A stretch of 64,000 bases of DNA from Porcincola sp945869225 (GTDB taxonomy: Bacteria > Bacillota > Clostridia > Lachnospirales > Lachnospiraceae), in assembly GCF_052118625.1 (NCBI RefSeq), contig NZ_JBQKGW010000008.1, forward strand, positions 1 through 64,000, in the 5' to 3' direction. The notes below the pieces were generated by a model. That model worked only from the letters and a program-made list of their open reading frames with translations, did no database searches and was not told the origin of the DNA. Positions 7,930 to 17,181 of this stretch are shown piece by piece. Position 1 is the stretch's first letter, and every line of letters starts with the position of its first letter. Position numbers and translations under genes: made by a program.

Positions 7930-9273
7930 TCAGTTGTCGTACCGCCATCTTCTATCGGTCAGGACGCGGGCGAAGAGCAGGCCGAGCGGCATGCAGACAA
8001 CCATCAGGATGGCCTTGGTCATCCAGCCCATGCCGACGGAAAGGGCGCCGGTTCCGAGATAATACACCGACTTGTACATGAACATCCCGGGCACCATGAT
8101 GACGATCGAGGGGACGGTCAGCGCGATACGGGGATATCCGAGCTTGTGGTGCACCTTCGAAGCGATAAGACCGGAGACCAGCGCGTCGATGAAGGCGGCT
8201 GCCGCGCCTGGAATCCCGAACAGGTCGATGAGCTCGAGACGGAGGGTATTGGAAATCATGCCGATCAGGCCTGCTGTTGCGGACATCTTCGGACTGCTGT
8301 TGTACATCGTCGAGAAACCGAACACGCCGCAGAAGGAGGCCGGAAGCCGGAGCAGGAACAGCGTCAGAGGGCTGAGCCCGAGCGGCAGGAAGTTGCCTGG
8401 CTGAATGTTCATGAAGTATGCCACCAGCCAGCCGGTCATCGTTCCGGATACGATGATTACCAGGGCGTGCCCGAGGCGCTCAAGGCCGGACCGCATGTCC
8501 TGCTTTGCCATATCGAGACCGCTTGTGATCAGCGGGAAACCGGGGATGATGAACAGCATGGAACCGATGTATCCGGCTTCGTGGGAGGTTTCGACGTGGA
8601 ACAGGAAACGCAGCAGCAGGAACACCAGCTCGTAGGAGAGACAGGCTGCCGCGACACTTGTGCAGATTGCGAGTACCAGCTGCAGCCTTTTGCCGAGCAT
8701 CTTCTTGCGGACATAGTGCCCGATGGCTGCGCCGACAAAGGCGCCGGCCATCTCGGTCAGGCCACCCCCGAGCAGGAAGGTGAAGGAGCTGCAGGCAAGA
8801 CCGGAAGCAAGACCTGCGCTGACATTGCCCCAGTGCTGGGGCGCTTTGTCGATCTCGTCCAGCATCCGATGGACTTCCCCGAGTGTGTAGTTGCCGTCGT
8901 GGAGCACCATCTCATCCATGAAGCTTTCCATCTGCATGAGCTTTTCGGTGTTGACGCCTGTACCCGTGAGCGTCAGGCTCTCGGAATAAAACTGGTCGTT
9001 ATCGGAAACGGAGAAGTTGATGGAAGTCAGCCCGACGTCTGCGGTGACGGCGACGCCGATGACACGGCCGAGGATGTTCATCGAATCCCTGACACGCCAG
9101 GCTCCTGTCCCGCAGGAAAGCTCAATCATCCCGGCGCGGCCGATCAGCGTTGCACGATCCTTGATACTGGCTTTTTTGATCGGAACGGATTCATCCTTAA
9201 CACTTTCGTGCCAGGGAATCATGACATGGTTCTTTCCGAAAAACTCCATCTTTTCAGCGATGACGGCACACAT
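7930..9273 (-). CDS. ThrE-family threonine/serine exporter-like protein
   Basis: Membrane protein of 447 residues combining the two halves of the ThrE family (DUF1212 plus DUF3815) that are separate genes in many Firmicutes. Residues about 1-165 form the soluble cytoplasmic part with the characteristic GVNTEKLMQME segment. The remainder holds about ten membrane helices. ThrE exports threonine and serine using the proton gradient; the substrate here is inferred from the family. The frame is open 22 codons further upstream, but AAGGAGAA lies seven bases before the ATG at 9273, which fixes that start. It is monocistronic. Confidence 0.85.
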   Translation of the reverse strand: MCAVIAEKMEFFGKNHVMIPWHESVKDESVPIKKASIKDRATLIGRAGMIELSCGTGAWRVRDSMNILGRVIGVAVTADVGLTSINFSVSDNDQFYSESLTLTGTGVNTEKLMQMESFMDEMVLHDGNYTLGEVHRMLDEIDKAPQHWGNVSAGLASGLACSSFTFLLGGGLTEMAGAFVGAAIGHYVRKKMLGKRLQLVLAICTSVAAACLSYELVFLLLRFLFHVETSHEAGYIGSMLFIIPGFPLITSGLDMAKQDMRSGLERLGHALVIIVSGTMTGWLVAYFMNIQPGNFLPLGLSPLTLFLLRLPASFCGVFGFSTMYNSSPKMSATAGLIGMISNTLRLELIDLFGIPGAAAAFIDALVSGLIASKVHHKLGYPRIALTVPSIVIMVPGMFMYKSVYYLGTGALSVGMGWMTKAILMVVCMPLGLLFARVLTDRRWRYDN

Positions 9274-9745
9274 GAAACATTTCTCCTTTTTCTGCAGCAG
9301 ACGATTGAAACCGCGGGATATTCTACCATGATCGGGCACTTTTTTCCATATGATGGCAAGTGATGATGACTTGTGATGACATGTGCGGTCGTCAGCCCGG
9401 GCGCTGGAAGCCTCCGGACGATGCGCTGTATCGGCAGAGGGAACGGCCGTAACCGCGCGAGAAGATGCATGACGGATTGCTTTGCGCTGTATCGGCCGGG
9501 GTGACGGAAGACTTGCATGAACAATTTCTGAATGATAACATGACAGATAATGCGTTTTATTGAGAAATGGATGACGAAACGACCGGAGAAAAACCGGGAG
9601 AAGGTCGGGATTGCCCAGGAAGCGGGAGATGAGAGAGATGGAAAACGGCCAGGGAGCTTCTGAAATCAGCCGGCGGCAGGACGGATTATGCCGTGACTGT
9701 CAGAGTGGGATGCAAGATGAAATCAATGCAGAACGGAGACCCGGA
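9274..9745. other. Intergenic region with a 13-bp direct repeat
   Basis: This separates the divergent exporter gene and pncC-like gene. GCGCTGTATCGGC occurs at 9423-9435 and again at 9484-9496, each followed by a related G-rich stretch and ending near TGCATGA. An in-frame upstream extension of the pncC-like gene (from 9611) covers part of the region but has no family resemblance. No RNA gene or clear promoter was recognised. Confidence 0.5.
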
Positions 9746-10222
9746 ATGAGCGATGACGCGCTCGGTAAATTTCTGGACATTCTGAGACAGCGTGGGGAGA
9801 CGGTCACGACTGTGGAATCGCTGACAGCCGGTCTGATCGCAGCAAGAATTGCAGATATTCCGGGAGCTTCTGACGTGATGAAACGCGCTTACGTGACCTA
9901 CTGCGACGAGGCCAAGCATGAGATGGTGGGGGTAAGCCGCCAGACGCTTGAGACGTACACAGCCGTCAGCGCCCAGACGGCGCAGGAGATGGCGCTTGGC
10001 GGCGCGCGGCAGGCACATGCCGCGCTTTGCCTGGCGGCGACGGGGTATGCCGGTCCGCCGTCCGGCCCGGATGACCATTCTGTCGGACTCGTTTTCCTGG
10101 GCTGCTGCTACAGAGGGCAGGTGACGGTGGAGGAGCATCACTATCAGGGAAGCCGGAACGAGGTGCGGAAGGCTGCCCGGGAGGACGCGCTCCGCCTGAT
10201 GGCGGAGGCGCTTGCCAGGTAA
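9746..10222 (+). CDS. pncC: CinA C-terminal domain protein, NMN amidohydrolase-like
   Basis: Stand-alone CinA-C domain of 158 residues, close to the usual length of PncC. PncC hydrolyses nicotinamide mononucleotide to nicotinate mononucleotide and ammonia in NAD salvage. The signature VESLTAGLIAARIADIPGAS is followed by AYVTYCDEAKHEMVGV and by ATGYAGP, matching the family. The usual TGG of the active-site loop is TAG here. The open frame extends upstream to 9611, but that extension is Arg/Glu-rich and unlike the family, and GGAG is spaced seven bases from the ATG at 9746. The activity is inferred. A link to the kinase genes downstream is not evident. Confidence 0.8.
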   Translation: MSDDALGKFLDILRQRGETVTTVESLTAGLIAARIADIPGASDVMKRAYVTYCDEAKHEMVGVSRQTLETYTAVSAQTAQEMALGGARQAHAALCLAATGYAGPPSGPDDHSVGLVFLGCCYRGQVTVEEHHYQGSRNEVRKAAREDALRLMAEALAR

Positions 10223-10358
10223 GAGCGGGCAGTGCAGACAAACCAGAACCGGGAGCAAAAAGTGTTGTTTCATGCAGGGATGTGGCTGTGGCGAAGGATG
10301 GAAGGATTGACGATGTCCCGGGGATGGAAAATGCTTCCTGAATGGACGGAGCAGATTG

Positions 10359-11867
10359 ATGGAGAGAGCAGGAAAAAAACAGAAGACGCCGGGCAGGCAC
10401 GGGATCAGGAAGCGGCTGACCGGCTTGTTTCTGCTGATCGGTGTGCCGCTGACAGCGATGTCTGTCTATCTTCTGATCGCGCTGCACAGCTATGCCGGAG
10501 CGTATGACGAGATTGTCTCGAACCTGACGGTTGCCGGAAGCTACAACCTCGACTTCAGAAATGAACTGGACGAGAGTATCTACAAGCTGGTGGTCCGGGG
10601 GCTTCCGATGGAAGAGGCGCTTGAGGATGACAGCACGATGGCGGATCCTTATGCACAGATCGATGAACTGAGGCATGATTTCAAGCGGCTAGAGGGCATC
10701 ACGACAGACAGCCAGAGCCGGCAGTGGCTCGGCAGTCTGCTGCGCAATATCAACACGCTGAAGGAGCGGCTGGACGATATCAGGGACAGTCTGGCGAAGG
10801 GCGGCAGTTACCAGGAAAACCTGGACATGCTCGACAACAATATCTATATCCTGACCGAGCTGATCCAGGATGACATCCAGTATTACATCTACTACCAGAC
10901 ACGGAGCATCGAGGGGCTGAAGGAAGGACTCAATGCCGCCGTCCGGAACATGATGGTTTTTTCAGGTATTCTGCTGGCGGCTTTGATCCTTGCGGTCCTG
11001 GCCTGGGGCGCGCGCATCGTCCGAAGCATCACAAGACCGCTGGAGGAGCTCGTGCAGGTCACGTCCAGGATCGCGCAGGGGGATTTTGAGGCCAGGGCTG
11101 CGGATACCGGCGGAAAAGATGAGATCGCGGCGCTCTCGGACTCAGTCAACGACATGGCCAGACATCTGGACATCATGGTCCGCCAGATCAAGGAGGATGA
11201 GCGGCGGATGCGGTGGCAGGAGCTCCGGCTTCTCCAGGAGCAGATCAATCCGCATTTCCTATATAATACGCTTGATACGATTGTCTGGCTGATCGAGGGC
11301 GGGAAGTACGACGATGCCGAGGATATGATCATGTCGCTTTCGACCTTTTTCAAGCTGGTGCTCAGCCGCGGACGGGAGATCATCACGGTTCGGGAGGAGG
11401 AACAGCACATCCTGAGCTATCTGCAGATCCAGCGGTACCGCTACAGTGACCTGCTTTCCTATGAGATTGCGATCGACCCGGCGCTGTATCCCTACGGAAT
11501 TCCGAAAATGACGCTCCAGCCGCTTGTCGAGAATGCGCTTTATCACGGCATCAAGCACCGGCGGTCGCTCGGAAGGCTGATCATCACAGGGAAGATGGAG
11601 GACGGAAATCAGATGTGCTTCAGGGTAAAGGATGATGGCGTCGGGATGAGCGGGGAGGAGCTTCGGAAGCTTCAGGAGGAGGTTACGAGGCCCAGCTCCC
11701 AGACCGAGAGTGGCTATGGGATGGCGAATGTCAGTGAGCGGATCCGCATGAATTATGGGAAGCCCTATGGACTCAGCATCGATTCTGTCCAGGGAAAGGG
11801 TACGGTTGTGACGGTCCGGCTGCCGGCGCTCGATGCCGGAAAGCCGGGAGAGGAGGCGCTCTCATGA
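10359..11867 (+). CDS. YesM-type sensor histidine kinase
   Basis: Membrane kinase of 502 residues. A helix at about 20-42 and another at about 195-217 bracket an extracellular, probably helical sensor domain. A HAMP linker follows (about 218-272). The His_kinase domain has the phospho-acceptor His299 in QINPHFLYN, and the ATPase domain has LVENALYHGIKH (N box), DDGVGMS (G1) and GYGMANVSERI. Family members pair with YesN/AraC-type response regulators. Here the stop overlaps the start of a sugar-binding lipoprotein gene (ATGA), and the regulator gene comes next, so the three form one sensing unit. TTG at 10356 is an alternative start, but the ATG at 10359 is better spaced from GGAG. Confidence 0.93.
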   Translation: MERAGKKQKTPGRHGIRKRLTGLFLLIGVPLTAMSVYLLIALHSYAGAYDEIVSNLTVAGSYNLDFRNELDESIYKLVVRGLPMEEALEDDSTMADPYAQIDELRHDFKRLEGITTDSQSRQWLGSLLRNINTLKERLDDIRDSLAKGGSYQENLDMLDNNIYILTELIQDDIQYYIYYQTRSIEGLKEGLNAAVRNMMVFSGILLAALILAVLAWGARIVRSITRPLEELVQVTSRIAQGDFEARAADTGGKDEIAALSDSVNDMARHLDIMVRQIKEDERRMRWQELRLLQEQINPHFLYNTLDTIVWLIEGGKYDDAEDMIMSLSTFFKLVLSRGREIITVREEEQHILSYLQIQRYRYSDLLSYEIAIDPALYPYGIPKMTLQPLVENALYHGIKHRRSLGRLIITGKMEDGNQMCFRVKDDGVGMSGEELRKLQEEVTRPSSQTESGYGMANVSERIRMNYGKPYGLSIDSVQGKGTVVTVRLPALDAGKPGEEALS

Positions 11868-12886
11868 AACGAGGAGAAATGGCTGCCGTCCTGCTTGCCA
11901 TGGTCTCCCTGTGCGCTGCGCTGACGGGCTGCGTGTTCAGGCCGCAGCCGGCTGTGCGGCAGACAGACACGGAACATGAGCCGGGCAGCAGCCAGATCAT
12001 AGTGGGATACTCGCAGATCGGAAGCGAGTCCGCCTGGAGGACGGCGAACACACAGTCCTTTCAGGAAACTTTCAGCCCGGAGAACGGATATTTCTTTCTG
12101 TTTGAAAACGCACGGCAGAAGCAGGAAAACCAGATCAAGGCAATCCGGAGCTTCATTTCCCAGCAGGTGGACTATATTGTTTTTTCACCGGTGACGGAGG
12201 ATGGCTGGGACACTGTCCTCGGGGAGGCGAGGGATGCCGGGATTCCGGTCATCGTCTCTGATCGGTCGGTCGATGTGAAGGATGACCGTCTGTACACAGC
12301 CTGGGTCGGGGGTGACATGACCGCGGAGGGAGTCCGCGCGGGAAAATGGCTGGAGGAGGATCTTGAGAAGAGCGGCCGGGCGGATGCGGACATCAACCTT
12401 GTTGTGCTGCAGGGAACCGCCCGCTCCTCCGCCCAGGTCGGACGGTCAAAGGGCTTTGAGGAAGTCGCGAAAAAGCATCCGAACTGGCACATTCTGGCGT
12501 GTCAGGATGCGGAATTCACGACAGCGCGGGGCAAGGAGGTCATGGCGCACTATCTGAAAAGCTTTGACCGGATTGATGTTCTTGTATCGCAGAATGACGA
12601 TATGACATTCGGGGCGATGGAGGCGATGGACGAGGCCGGTGTGACCTACGGGAAGGATGGACAGGTGACAGTCATTTCCTTTGACTCCGTGAAGAAGGCG
12701 CTGGAGCTGGTGCAGGATGGAAAGATCAATGCGGACATCGAGTGCAGTCCTCTGCTCGGACCGTATGTGGACAGACTGATCAGGAAGCTGGAGAAGGGCG
12801 AAAGCGTGCCGCGCTCCAATCCGGTCGACGAGAAGGTTTTCACGCAGGAGAATGTCGCACGGTATCTGCCGGACCGGCGGTACTGA
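11864..12886 (+). CDS. YtfQ-like sugar-binding lipoprotein, sensory partner
   Basis: A 340-residue periplasmic-binding-protein-fold lipoprotein. LTGC puts the lipidated Cys at position 23. The body follows YtfQ, the galactofuranose-binding protein, with SESAWR, QKQENQIKAIRSF, DRSVDVKD and SQNDDMTFGAMEA. It is a paralogue of the transporter binding protein at 16037-17017. It lies between the histidine kinase (4-base overlap) and the response regulator, and has no adjacent permease of its own. I infer it binds the sugar and presents it to the kinase, as AraP does for AraS in Geobacillus. The true ligand is not known; a YtfQ-like furanose sugar is the best guess. Confidence 0.88.
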   Translation: MKRGEMAAVLLAMVSLCAALTGCVFRPQPAVRQTDTEHEPGSSQIIVGYSQIGSESAWRTANTQSFQETFSPENGYFFLFENARQKQENQIKAIRSFISQQVDYIVFSPVTEDGWDTVLGEARDAGIPVIVSDRSVDVKDDRLYTAWVGGDMTAEGVRAGKWLEEDLEKSGRADADINLVVLQGTARSSAQVGRSKGFEEVAKKHPNWHILACQDAEFTTARGKEVMAHYLKSFDRIDVLVSQNDDMTFGAMEAMDEAGVTYGKDGQVTVISFDSVKKALELVQDGKINADIECSPLLGPYVDRLIRKLEKGESVPRSNPVDEKVFTQENVARYLPDRRY

Positions 12887-12926
12887 ATGGCCGGCGGGAC
12901 TTGAGAAGGAAGCGAAAGAGGGAAGC

Positions 12927-14513
12927 ATGTGGAAGGTATTTCTGGCGGAAGATGAGCGGGTGGTGCGCGAGGGGCTCAGGGACAATATCCCATGGGAGCA
13001 GCACGGATTCGAGTTTGCAGGGGAAGCGGGAGATGGAGAGCTGGCGCTTGCAGGGATCCGGCGGACAAAACCGGATCTGCTGATCACAGATATCCGGATG
13101 CCGTTCATGGACGGGCTGACACTGTGTCACATGGCCCATCAGGAAAACCCGAAGATCCGGGTGATCATCATCAGTGGCTATGATGATTTCGAATATGCGC
13201 GCCGGGCCATATCCGAGGGCGTGGACCGGTATCTGTCAAAGCCCGTCACCCGGAAGACGATGGAGAGTGCGCTTGAGGAGGAGAGAAAGAAGCTGGACCA
13301 GGGGCTGGAGCAGGAGAAGTATCTCCAGCAGTACCGCGCGGAGCGGCAGGAGTATGAGCAGTTCTACCGCCGTGTCTTCTTTGAGAGTGTCTTCAAGGGC
13401 AAGCTCACCTTCGAGGAAATGTACAGCCAGGCTGGGCGCCTCGGACTGGAGCTGGACAGCCCTTGCTACAATCTGCTGTTCTTCAGTCTCAGTGACGGCA
13501 TGGACCACGCAAGGGAGGTGCTCAGCCAGTATTTTCTGAGATACACTCAGTTTTTCTACTTCCACTGGACAATCGACTCGTTCGGCGCGCTGGTCCGCGG
13601 AGACCGGGCGGGTGTGGACGCCTGCACAAAGGCTGCGATCGCTGAAATCGAGCGGGCCTGCACGGAGGGGAAACCGGCTGGCCGGTGGTATGCGTGTGCG
13701 GGGCAGAGTGTGGAGCGCTTCAGCCAGCTGAAGGACTGCTACCGGGATCTGAACCGGGTTTTCTCTCTGCGCTTTCTGAGCCCGGAGGAGCATATCCTGA
13801 CGAGAGAGATGGCGGAAGTGATGCTGGACGGAAGGGACAGCAGCCAGCTGGAAGCCATCGATGTCAACAAGGTGAATCCGGCGATTGTGCGCGGCTTTCT
13901 GGAGCAGGGAAGCCTGGACGAGGCGGAAGAGTTCGCACAGACTTATATCTCAAGCGTGTCGGAGATTCTGTCCTCCCGTATCTTCAGGGACTATCTGCTT
14001 TTAAACCTGCAGTTTACCGTCATCGCGTTCGTGGAATCGATTGGGTTTGACAGAGACGAGCTGCCGGGGAGCAGTGCTGCGGAGCTGCGGACACTCACGA
14101 GCCCGGAGGACATCTGTGCGTACACAAGGCGTCTTCTGGAAGGCGCCATCAGGCTGAGGCAGCAGCGGGAGACCGAGCGCAACGGCGGACTGATCGACCG
14201 GGCGAAGGCTTATGTCGCGGCGCACTATGCGGAGGAGAGTCTGTCACTGAACAGTGCGGCCGGTGAGTGCGGCGTCAGCCCGAATTATTTCAGCGCCATC
14301 TTCAGCCAGCAGATGAAGCAGACCTTCATCGAGTATGTGACGGCGGCGCGGATGGAGAGGGCGAAGGAGCTGCTGCGCACGACGACCCTGCGCTCATCCC
14401 AGATCGCACCGCAGATCGGGTACAAGGATGCGCATTATTTCAGCTTTGTCTTCCGAAAGACGCAGGGGATGACGCCGAGGGAATACCGGCAGAGCAGCAG
14501 TCCCGTTGCCTGA
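12927..14513 (+). CDS. YesN-type response regulator with AraC DNA-binding domain
   Basis: A 528-residue response regulator. The receiver domain (1-120) has acidic residues near position 9, the phospho-acceptor Asp55 in LLITDIRMPFMDG and Lys in YLSKPV. A long middle region without a clear family follows. The C-terminal 100 residues form two AraC helix-turn-helix units (LSLNSAAGECGVSPNYFSAIF and an SQIAPQIGYKDAHYFSFVFRK segment). The start is the ATG at 12927 after GAGGGAAGC; the upstream extension is unrelated to the family. It is cotranscribed with the kinase and sensory lipoprotein and probably activates the sugar transporter operon at 16 kb. Its gene ends four bases from the end of the convergent repressor gene. 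Confidence 0.92.
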   Translation: MWKVFLAEDERVVREGLRDNIPWEQHGFEFAGEAGDGELALAGIRRTKPDLLITDIRMPFMDGLTLCHMAHQENPKIRVIIISGYDDFEYARRAISEGVDRYLSKPVTRKTMESALEEERKKLDQGLEQEKYLQQYRAERQEYEQFYRRVFFESVFKGKLTFEEMYSQAGRLGLELDSPCYNLLFFSLSDGMDHAREVLSQYFLRYTQFFYFHWTIDSFGALVRGDRAGVDACTKAAIAEIERACTEGKPAGRWYACAGQSVERFSQLKDCYRDLNRVFSLRFLSPEEHILTREMAEVMLDGRDSSQLEAIDVNKVNPAIVRGFLEQGSLDEAEEFAQTYISSVSEILSSRIFRDYLLLNLQFTVIAFVESIGFDRDELPGSSAAELRTLTSPEDICAYTRRLLEGAIRLRQQRETERNGGLIDRAKAYVAAHYAEESLSLNSAAGECGVSPNYFSAIFSQQMKQTFIEYVTAARMERAKELLRTTTLRSSQIAPQIGYKDAHYFSFVFRKTQGMTPREYRQSSSPVA

Positions 14514-14517
14514 ATCT

Positions 14518-15633
14518 CTAAATCGCCCGGATGCTTTTCCCGGGCTGGAGGGTCCACGGGAGAGAGGCCGGAAGGCTGCGCTGCCCGCTCATAGCGCGGA
14601 TCAGAGTCCGGGCAGCAGTCTGCCCGGGCTCGTGCTTTTCGTGCGCCATCGATACGAGACTGACGCTGCCTGCCTGGCTCAGGTAGCTTCCGTCGAAGCT
14701 GCCGATGCTCAGGTCCTCCGGGACACGGATGCCGGCGGCGCGGCAGGCACGCTCGAGATACCAGGCAACCAGGTCGTTCTGGCAGAGGATTCCGGTCAGG
14801 CTGTGCGCCCGCTGCATCAGAAAGTACTGAAGGACTGCCAGCAGGTGCCGCGGCTCCTTCTCCTCGATATCTGTGAAGGTATCTCCGGTCAGCCAGAGAA
14901 TATCCTCTGGAAGCGGGAGATACCCGGCCTCCTTCATGGAACAGACAAAGCCATAGTAGCGCTCCTGGCCGCGGACTGTGTCGGACAGAAAGATCCCTCC
15001 AAGCTGCCGGTGCCCGCGTCTGAGAAAATACCTGCACAGCGTCTGGCCCGCGTTCAGATCATCTTCACGTACAGAAACGAGTCCGGTGAGATTCGGACAG
15101 ACACCTCCGATGACGGCAATCGCGGTTTTTCGGGCAGACAGCGACCCGATCAGGTCTGCGTTCGGAGTCGGGAGGGCGCTGTGGCAGCACTCCAGAATCA
15201 GGCCGCGCGGCGGATCGCCGCAAAGCCGGGTCAGGATTTTCCGCTCCTCCCTGAGGCTTCCATGCGAGAGGCAGACGGAGATGCTGTAGCGGGCGGCGCG
15301 CAGGACAGAGGACACATCGCTGATGAGGGATGGGTAGGTGTAGGAGCTGCCAGAGGACAGAAGCAGGACAACCTGGTTTTTCTCCGCTTCCGGAAGAAGA
15401 CCCGTCAGAATGGTGCCGCTTCCTCTGCGACTGACAATCAGTCCGTCTGCCTCCATCAGGCGGAGCGCCCGCAGAACCGTCTGACGGCTGACGCCATAGC
15501 GCTCCTGGATCTGCAGCTGCGTGAAGAATGCCGTTCCTTTTTTTAACAGGTCCGGAATCTGTCCGCAGAGTGCGTCATACAATTCCTGATATTTCAGGCC
15601 TTTTCGGTGACTGTGATCTGTATTTTGCATCAT
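14518..15633 (-). CDS. GntR-HTH/LacI-core sugar-responsive repressor (AraR type)
   Basis: A 371-residue regulator with an N-terminal GntR winged helix (residues about 12-78, YGVSRQTVLRALRLMEADG and a RRGSGT wing) and a C-terminal LacI/periplasmic-binding-like sensor domain with the SIGSFDGS motif. This architecture is that of AraR, a sugar-released repressor. It is transcribed away from the YtfQ-like transporter operon, from which it is separated by about 400 bases with candidate operators. It is therefore the likely local repressor of the operon, giving a second control layer beside the three-component system. Start: ATG at 15633 or the adjacent ATG at 15630, after AAAGGG. Confidence 0.87.
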   Translation of the reverse strand: MMQNTDHSHRKGLKYQELYDALCGQIPDLLKKGTAFFTQLQIQERYGVSRQTVLRALRLMEADGLIVSRRGSGTILTGLLPEAEKNQVVLLLSSGSSYTYPSLISDVSSVLRAARYSISVCLSHGSLREERKILTRLCGDPPRGLILECCHSALPTPNADLIGSLSARKTAIAVIGGVCPNLTGLVSVREDDLNAGQTLCRYFLRRGHRQLGGIFLSDTVRGQERYYGFVCSMKEAGYLPLPEDILWLTGDTFTDIEEKEPRHLLAVLQYFLMQRAHSLTGILCQNDLVAWYLERACRAAGIRVPEDLSIGSFDGSYLSQAGSVSLVSMAHEKHEPGQTAARTLIRAMSGQRSLPASLPWTLQPGKSIRAI

Positions 15634-15936
15634 TTTTTCCCTTTTCTCTGTGAAGACAGCCTGCAGGACTTCCCCAAAATGGGAAGATTTTCAGCACAGA
15701 CACCATCTGTCATAAGAAATTATTCCCCTTTTCATTCGCTTTCGATCTTTTGACGGATAACCCTGCATCCGCCTGTCAGCTTCGGATCGTAAGAAAGTAC
15801 CCCTTCCTGGGGCAAATCTTAAAAAATCACCCGGCCAGGGACCACTGTCCGGAGAATATGTACTTTATTGATCACATAATAGCGCAAATATGTATTGTTA
15901 AACAAGCTGATTCTTATGAAAAATGCCAGATTCATA

Positions 15937-15964
15937 TTGAGATAACAGGAGATGTTTATATAAT
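15937..15964 (+). promoter_or_regulatory. Promoter of the YtfQ-like transporter operon
   Basis: TTGAGA (15937-15942) and TATAAT (15959-15964) are separated by 16 bases, giving a good vegetative promoter about 70 bases before the binding-protein start. The predicted start site leaves a leader containing the AAACAA/TTGTTT inverted repeat. Confidence 0.65.
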
Positions 15965-16001
15965 TGTACATGAACGGAAGGACAGAGGGTGTTCTTCCAA
16001 A

Positions 16002-16017
16002 AAACAACCGATTGTTT
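16002..16017. promoter_or_regulatory. Candidate operator inverted repeat in transporter leader
   Basis: AAACAA and TTGTTT flank a four-base centre, 20 bases before the ytfQ-like start and overlapping the approach to its ribosome site. A related palindrome TTGTTaAACAA lies upstream of the promoter at 15895-15905. Two similar half-site pairs on either side of a promoter would suit a looping AraR-type repressor. Confidence 0.4.
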
Positions 16018-16036
16018 CACAGATGGAGGAAAAGAC

Positions 16037-17017
16037 ATGAAAAAGTTACTCGCAATCGCAGTCATCGGAGCAGCTGCAATGGGAATGGCGATGACAGCCA
16101 ACGCAGCAGACCTGATCAAGGTCGGTTATGCGCAGGTCGGACACGAATCGGACTGGCGTACAGCCAACACGAAGAACTATCAGGATACCTTCACAGAGGA
16201 CAATGGTTACTCTCTGGAGCTGGTTGACTGCGACAACGACCACGCAAAACAGATCGAGGCAGTCCGCAACTTCATCCAGGAGGGGCTGGACTACATCATC
16301 ATCGCTCCGATCCAGTCTGCAGGCTGGGACACCGTCCTTCAGGAAGCACAGGATGCCGGCATTCCGGTGATCATCGCTGACCGTGAGATCGACGCAGACG
16401 AGTCTCTGTACACCGCATGGGTCGGAACCGCTCCGCACGATGAGGGCGTGACGGCAGGAAAGTGGCTCGGGGAGCAGCTTGGCGACAAGGAAGCGAACAT
16501 CCTTCAGATCGAGGGTTCTGTCGGTGCTTCTGCGGCAATCGGAAGAACAGAGGGCTTCCAGGAGGAAGTTGACAAGCATGACAACTGGAAGATCCTGGAC
16601 AGCCAGTCCGGCGACTTCACACAGGACGGCGGCCAGCAGGTCATGGAGTCCTTCATCAAGAGTTATGAGGGCAAGTTCAATGTAGTGGTCTGCCAGAACG
16701 ATAACGAAGCATACGGCGCGATGGATGCGATGGATGCGGCAGGCATCACCTACGGTGTAGACGGCGACGTGACGCTCATTTCCTATGACGCAACCCATGA
16801 CGGACTTCAGTACACGCTGGATGGAAAGTTCAACCTCGACGTCGAGTGCAACCCGATCCAGGCACAGACCGTTTCTGATGTCATTCAGAAGATCCAGAAC
16901 AAGGAAGACTATGAGAAGAAGACCCTGATCAAGGATGAGGCCTTCAACGCTCCTGGTATCAAGTCCGAGTTCGCAACAGAGATCACCAAGGATATCCTTG
17001 ACAAGCGCGCATATTGA
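16037..17017 (+). CDS. ytfQ: YtfQ-like sugar ABC transporter binding protein
   Basis: A 326-residue substrate-binding protein of the YtfQ group (galactofuranose-type sugars in E. coli). Motifs include VGYAQVGHESDWR, an HAKQIEAVRNF segment, IIADREID, QIEGSVGASAAIGR and SQSGDFTQDGG. The signal peptide ends in TANA and has no lipobox Cys, unlike its sensory paralogue at 11864-12886. In a single-membrane cell this is odd for a transport protein. The start at 16037 follows GGAGG closely; the upstream extension is not family-like. It is the first gene of the transporter operon and is followed by a terminator, a usual way to make more binding protein than membrane parts. Confidence 0.92.
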   Translation: MKKLLAIAVIGAAAMGMAMTANAADLIKVGYAQVGHESDWRTANTKNYQDTFTEDNGYSLELVDCDNDHAKQIEAVRNFIQEGLDYIIIAPIQSAGWDTVLQEAQDAGIPVIIADREIDADESLYTAWVGTAPHDEGVTAGKWLGEQLGDKEANILQIEGSVGASAAIGRTEGFQEEVDKHDNWKILDSQSGDFTQDGGQQVMESFIKSYEGKFNVVVCQNDNEAYGAMDAMDAAGITYGVDGDVTLISYDATHDGLQYTLDGKFNLDVECNPIQAQTVSDVIQKIQNKEDYEKKTLIKDEAFNAPGIKSEFATEITKDILDKRAY

Positions 17018-17059
17018 TGAAAGCTTAAGCAGGCAGGGGCTTTGATCCAGCCGGCAGGA

Positions 17060-17099
17060 GGGGAGAAAACCTGAGAAGGCTTTTCTCCCCTTCTTTTTG
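17060..17099 (+). terminator. Attenuating terminator after the binding-protein gene
   Basis: GGGGAGAAAA (17060-17069) pairs perfectly with TTTTCTCCCC (17081-17090), followed by TTCTTTTT. It lies between the binding-protein gene and the ATPase gene of one operon, so partial readthrough is expected. Confidence 0.82.
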
Positions 17100-17181
17100 A
17101 AGGCGACCGTTCAGCATCGGGGATGAAGGCGGAGACGTGTTCACCGAGGGCGGCTGCAGGCAGGACAGCAGGAGGAGTGGA

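Larger units (their letters stand above)
15634..16036. promoter_or_regulatory. Divergent control region of repressor and sugar transporter
   Basis: This 403-base region contains no gene. It holds several short inverted repeats that could bind the neighbouring repressor or the AraC-type regulator: CTTCCC-caaaat-GGGAAG (15669-15686), TTGTT-a-AACAA (15895-15905) and AAACAA-ccga-TTGTTT (16002-16017). The first is close to the repressor's own start and could be autoregulatory. The last lies in the transporter leader. Confidence 0.5.

Noticed and set aside
8146..9363. 405-codon open frame on the plus strand opposite the exporter gene
   Set aside because: It is a shadow of the ThrE-like gene in a GC-rich region, has no family resemblance, and its opposite strand has clear motifs and a ribosome site.
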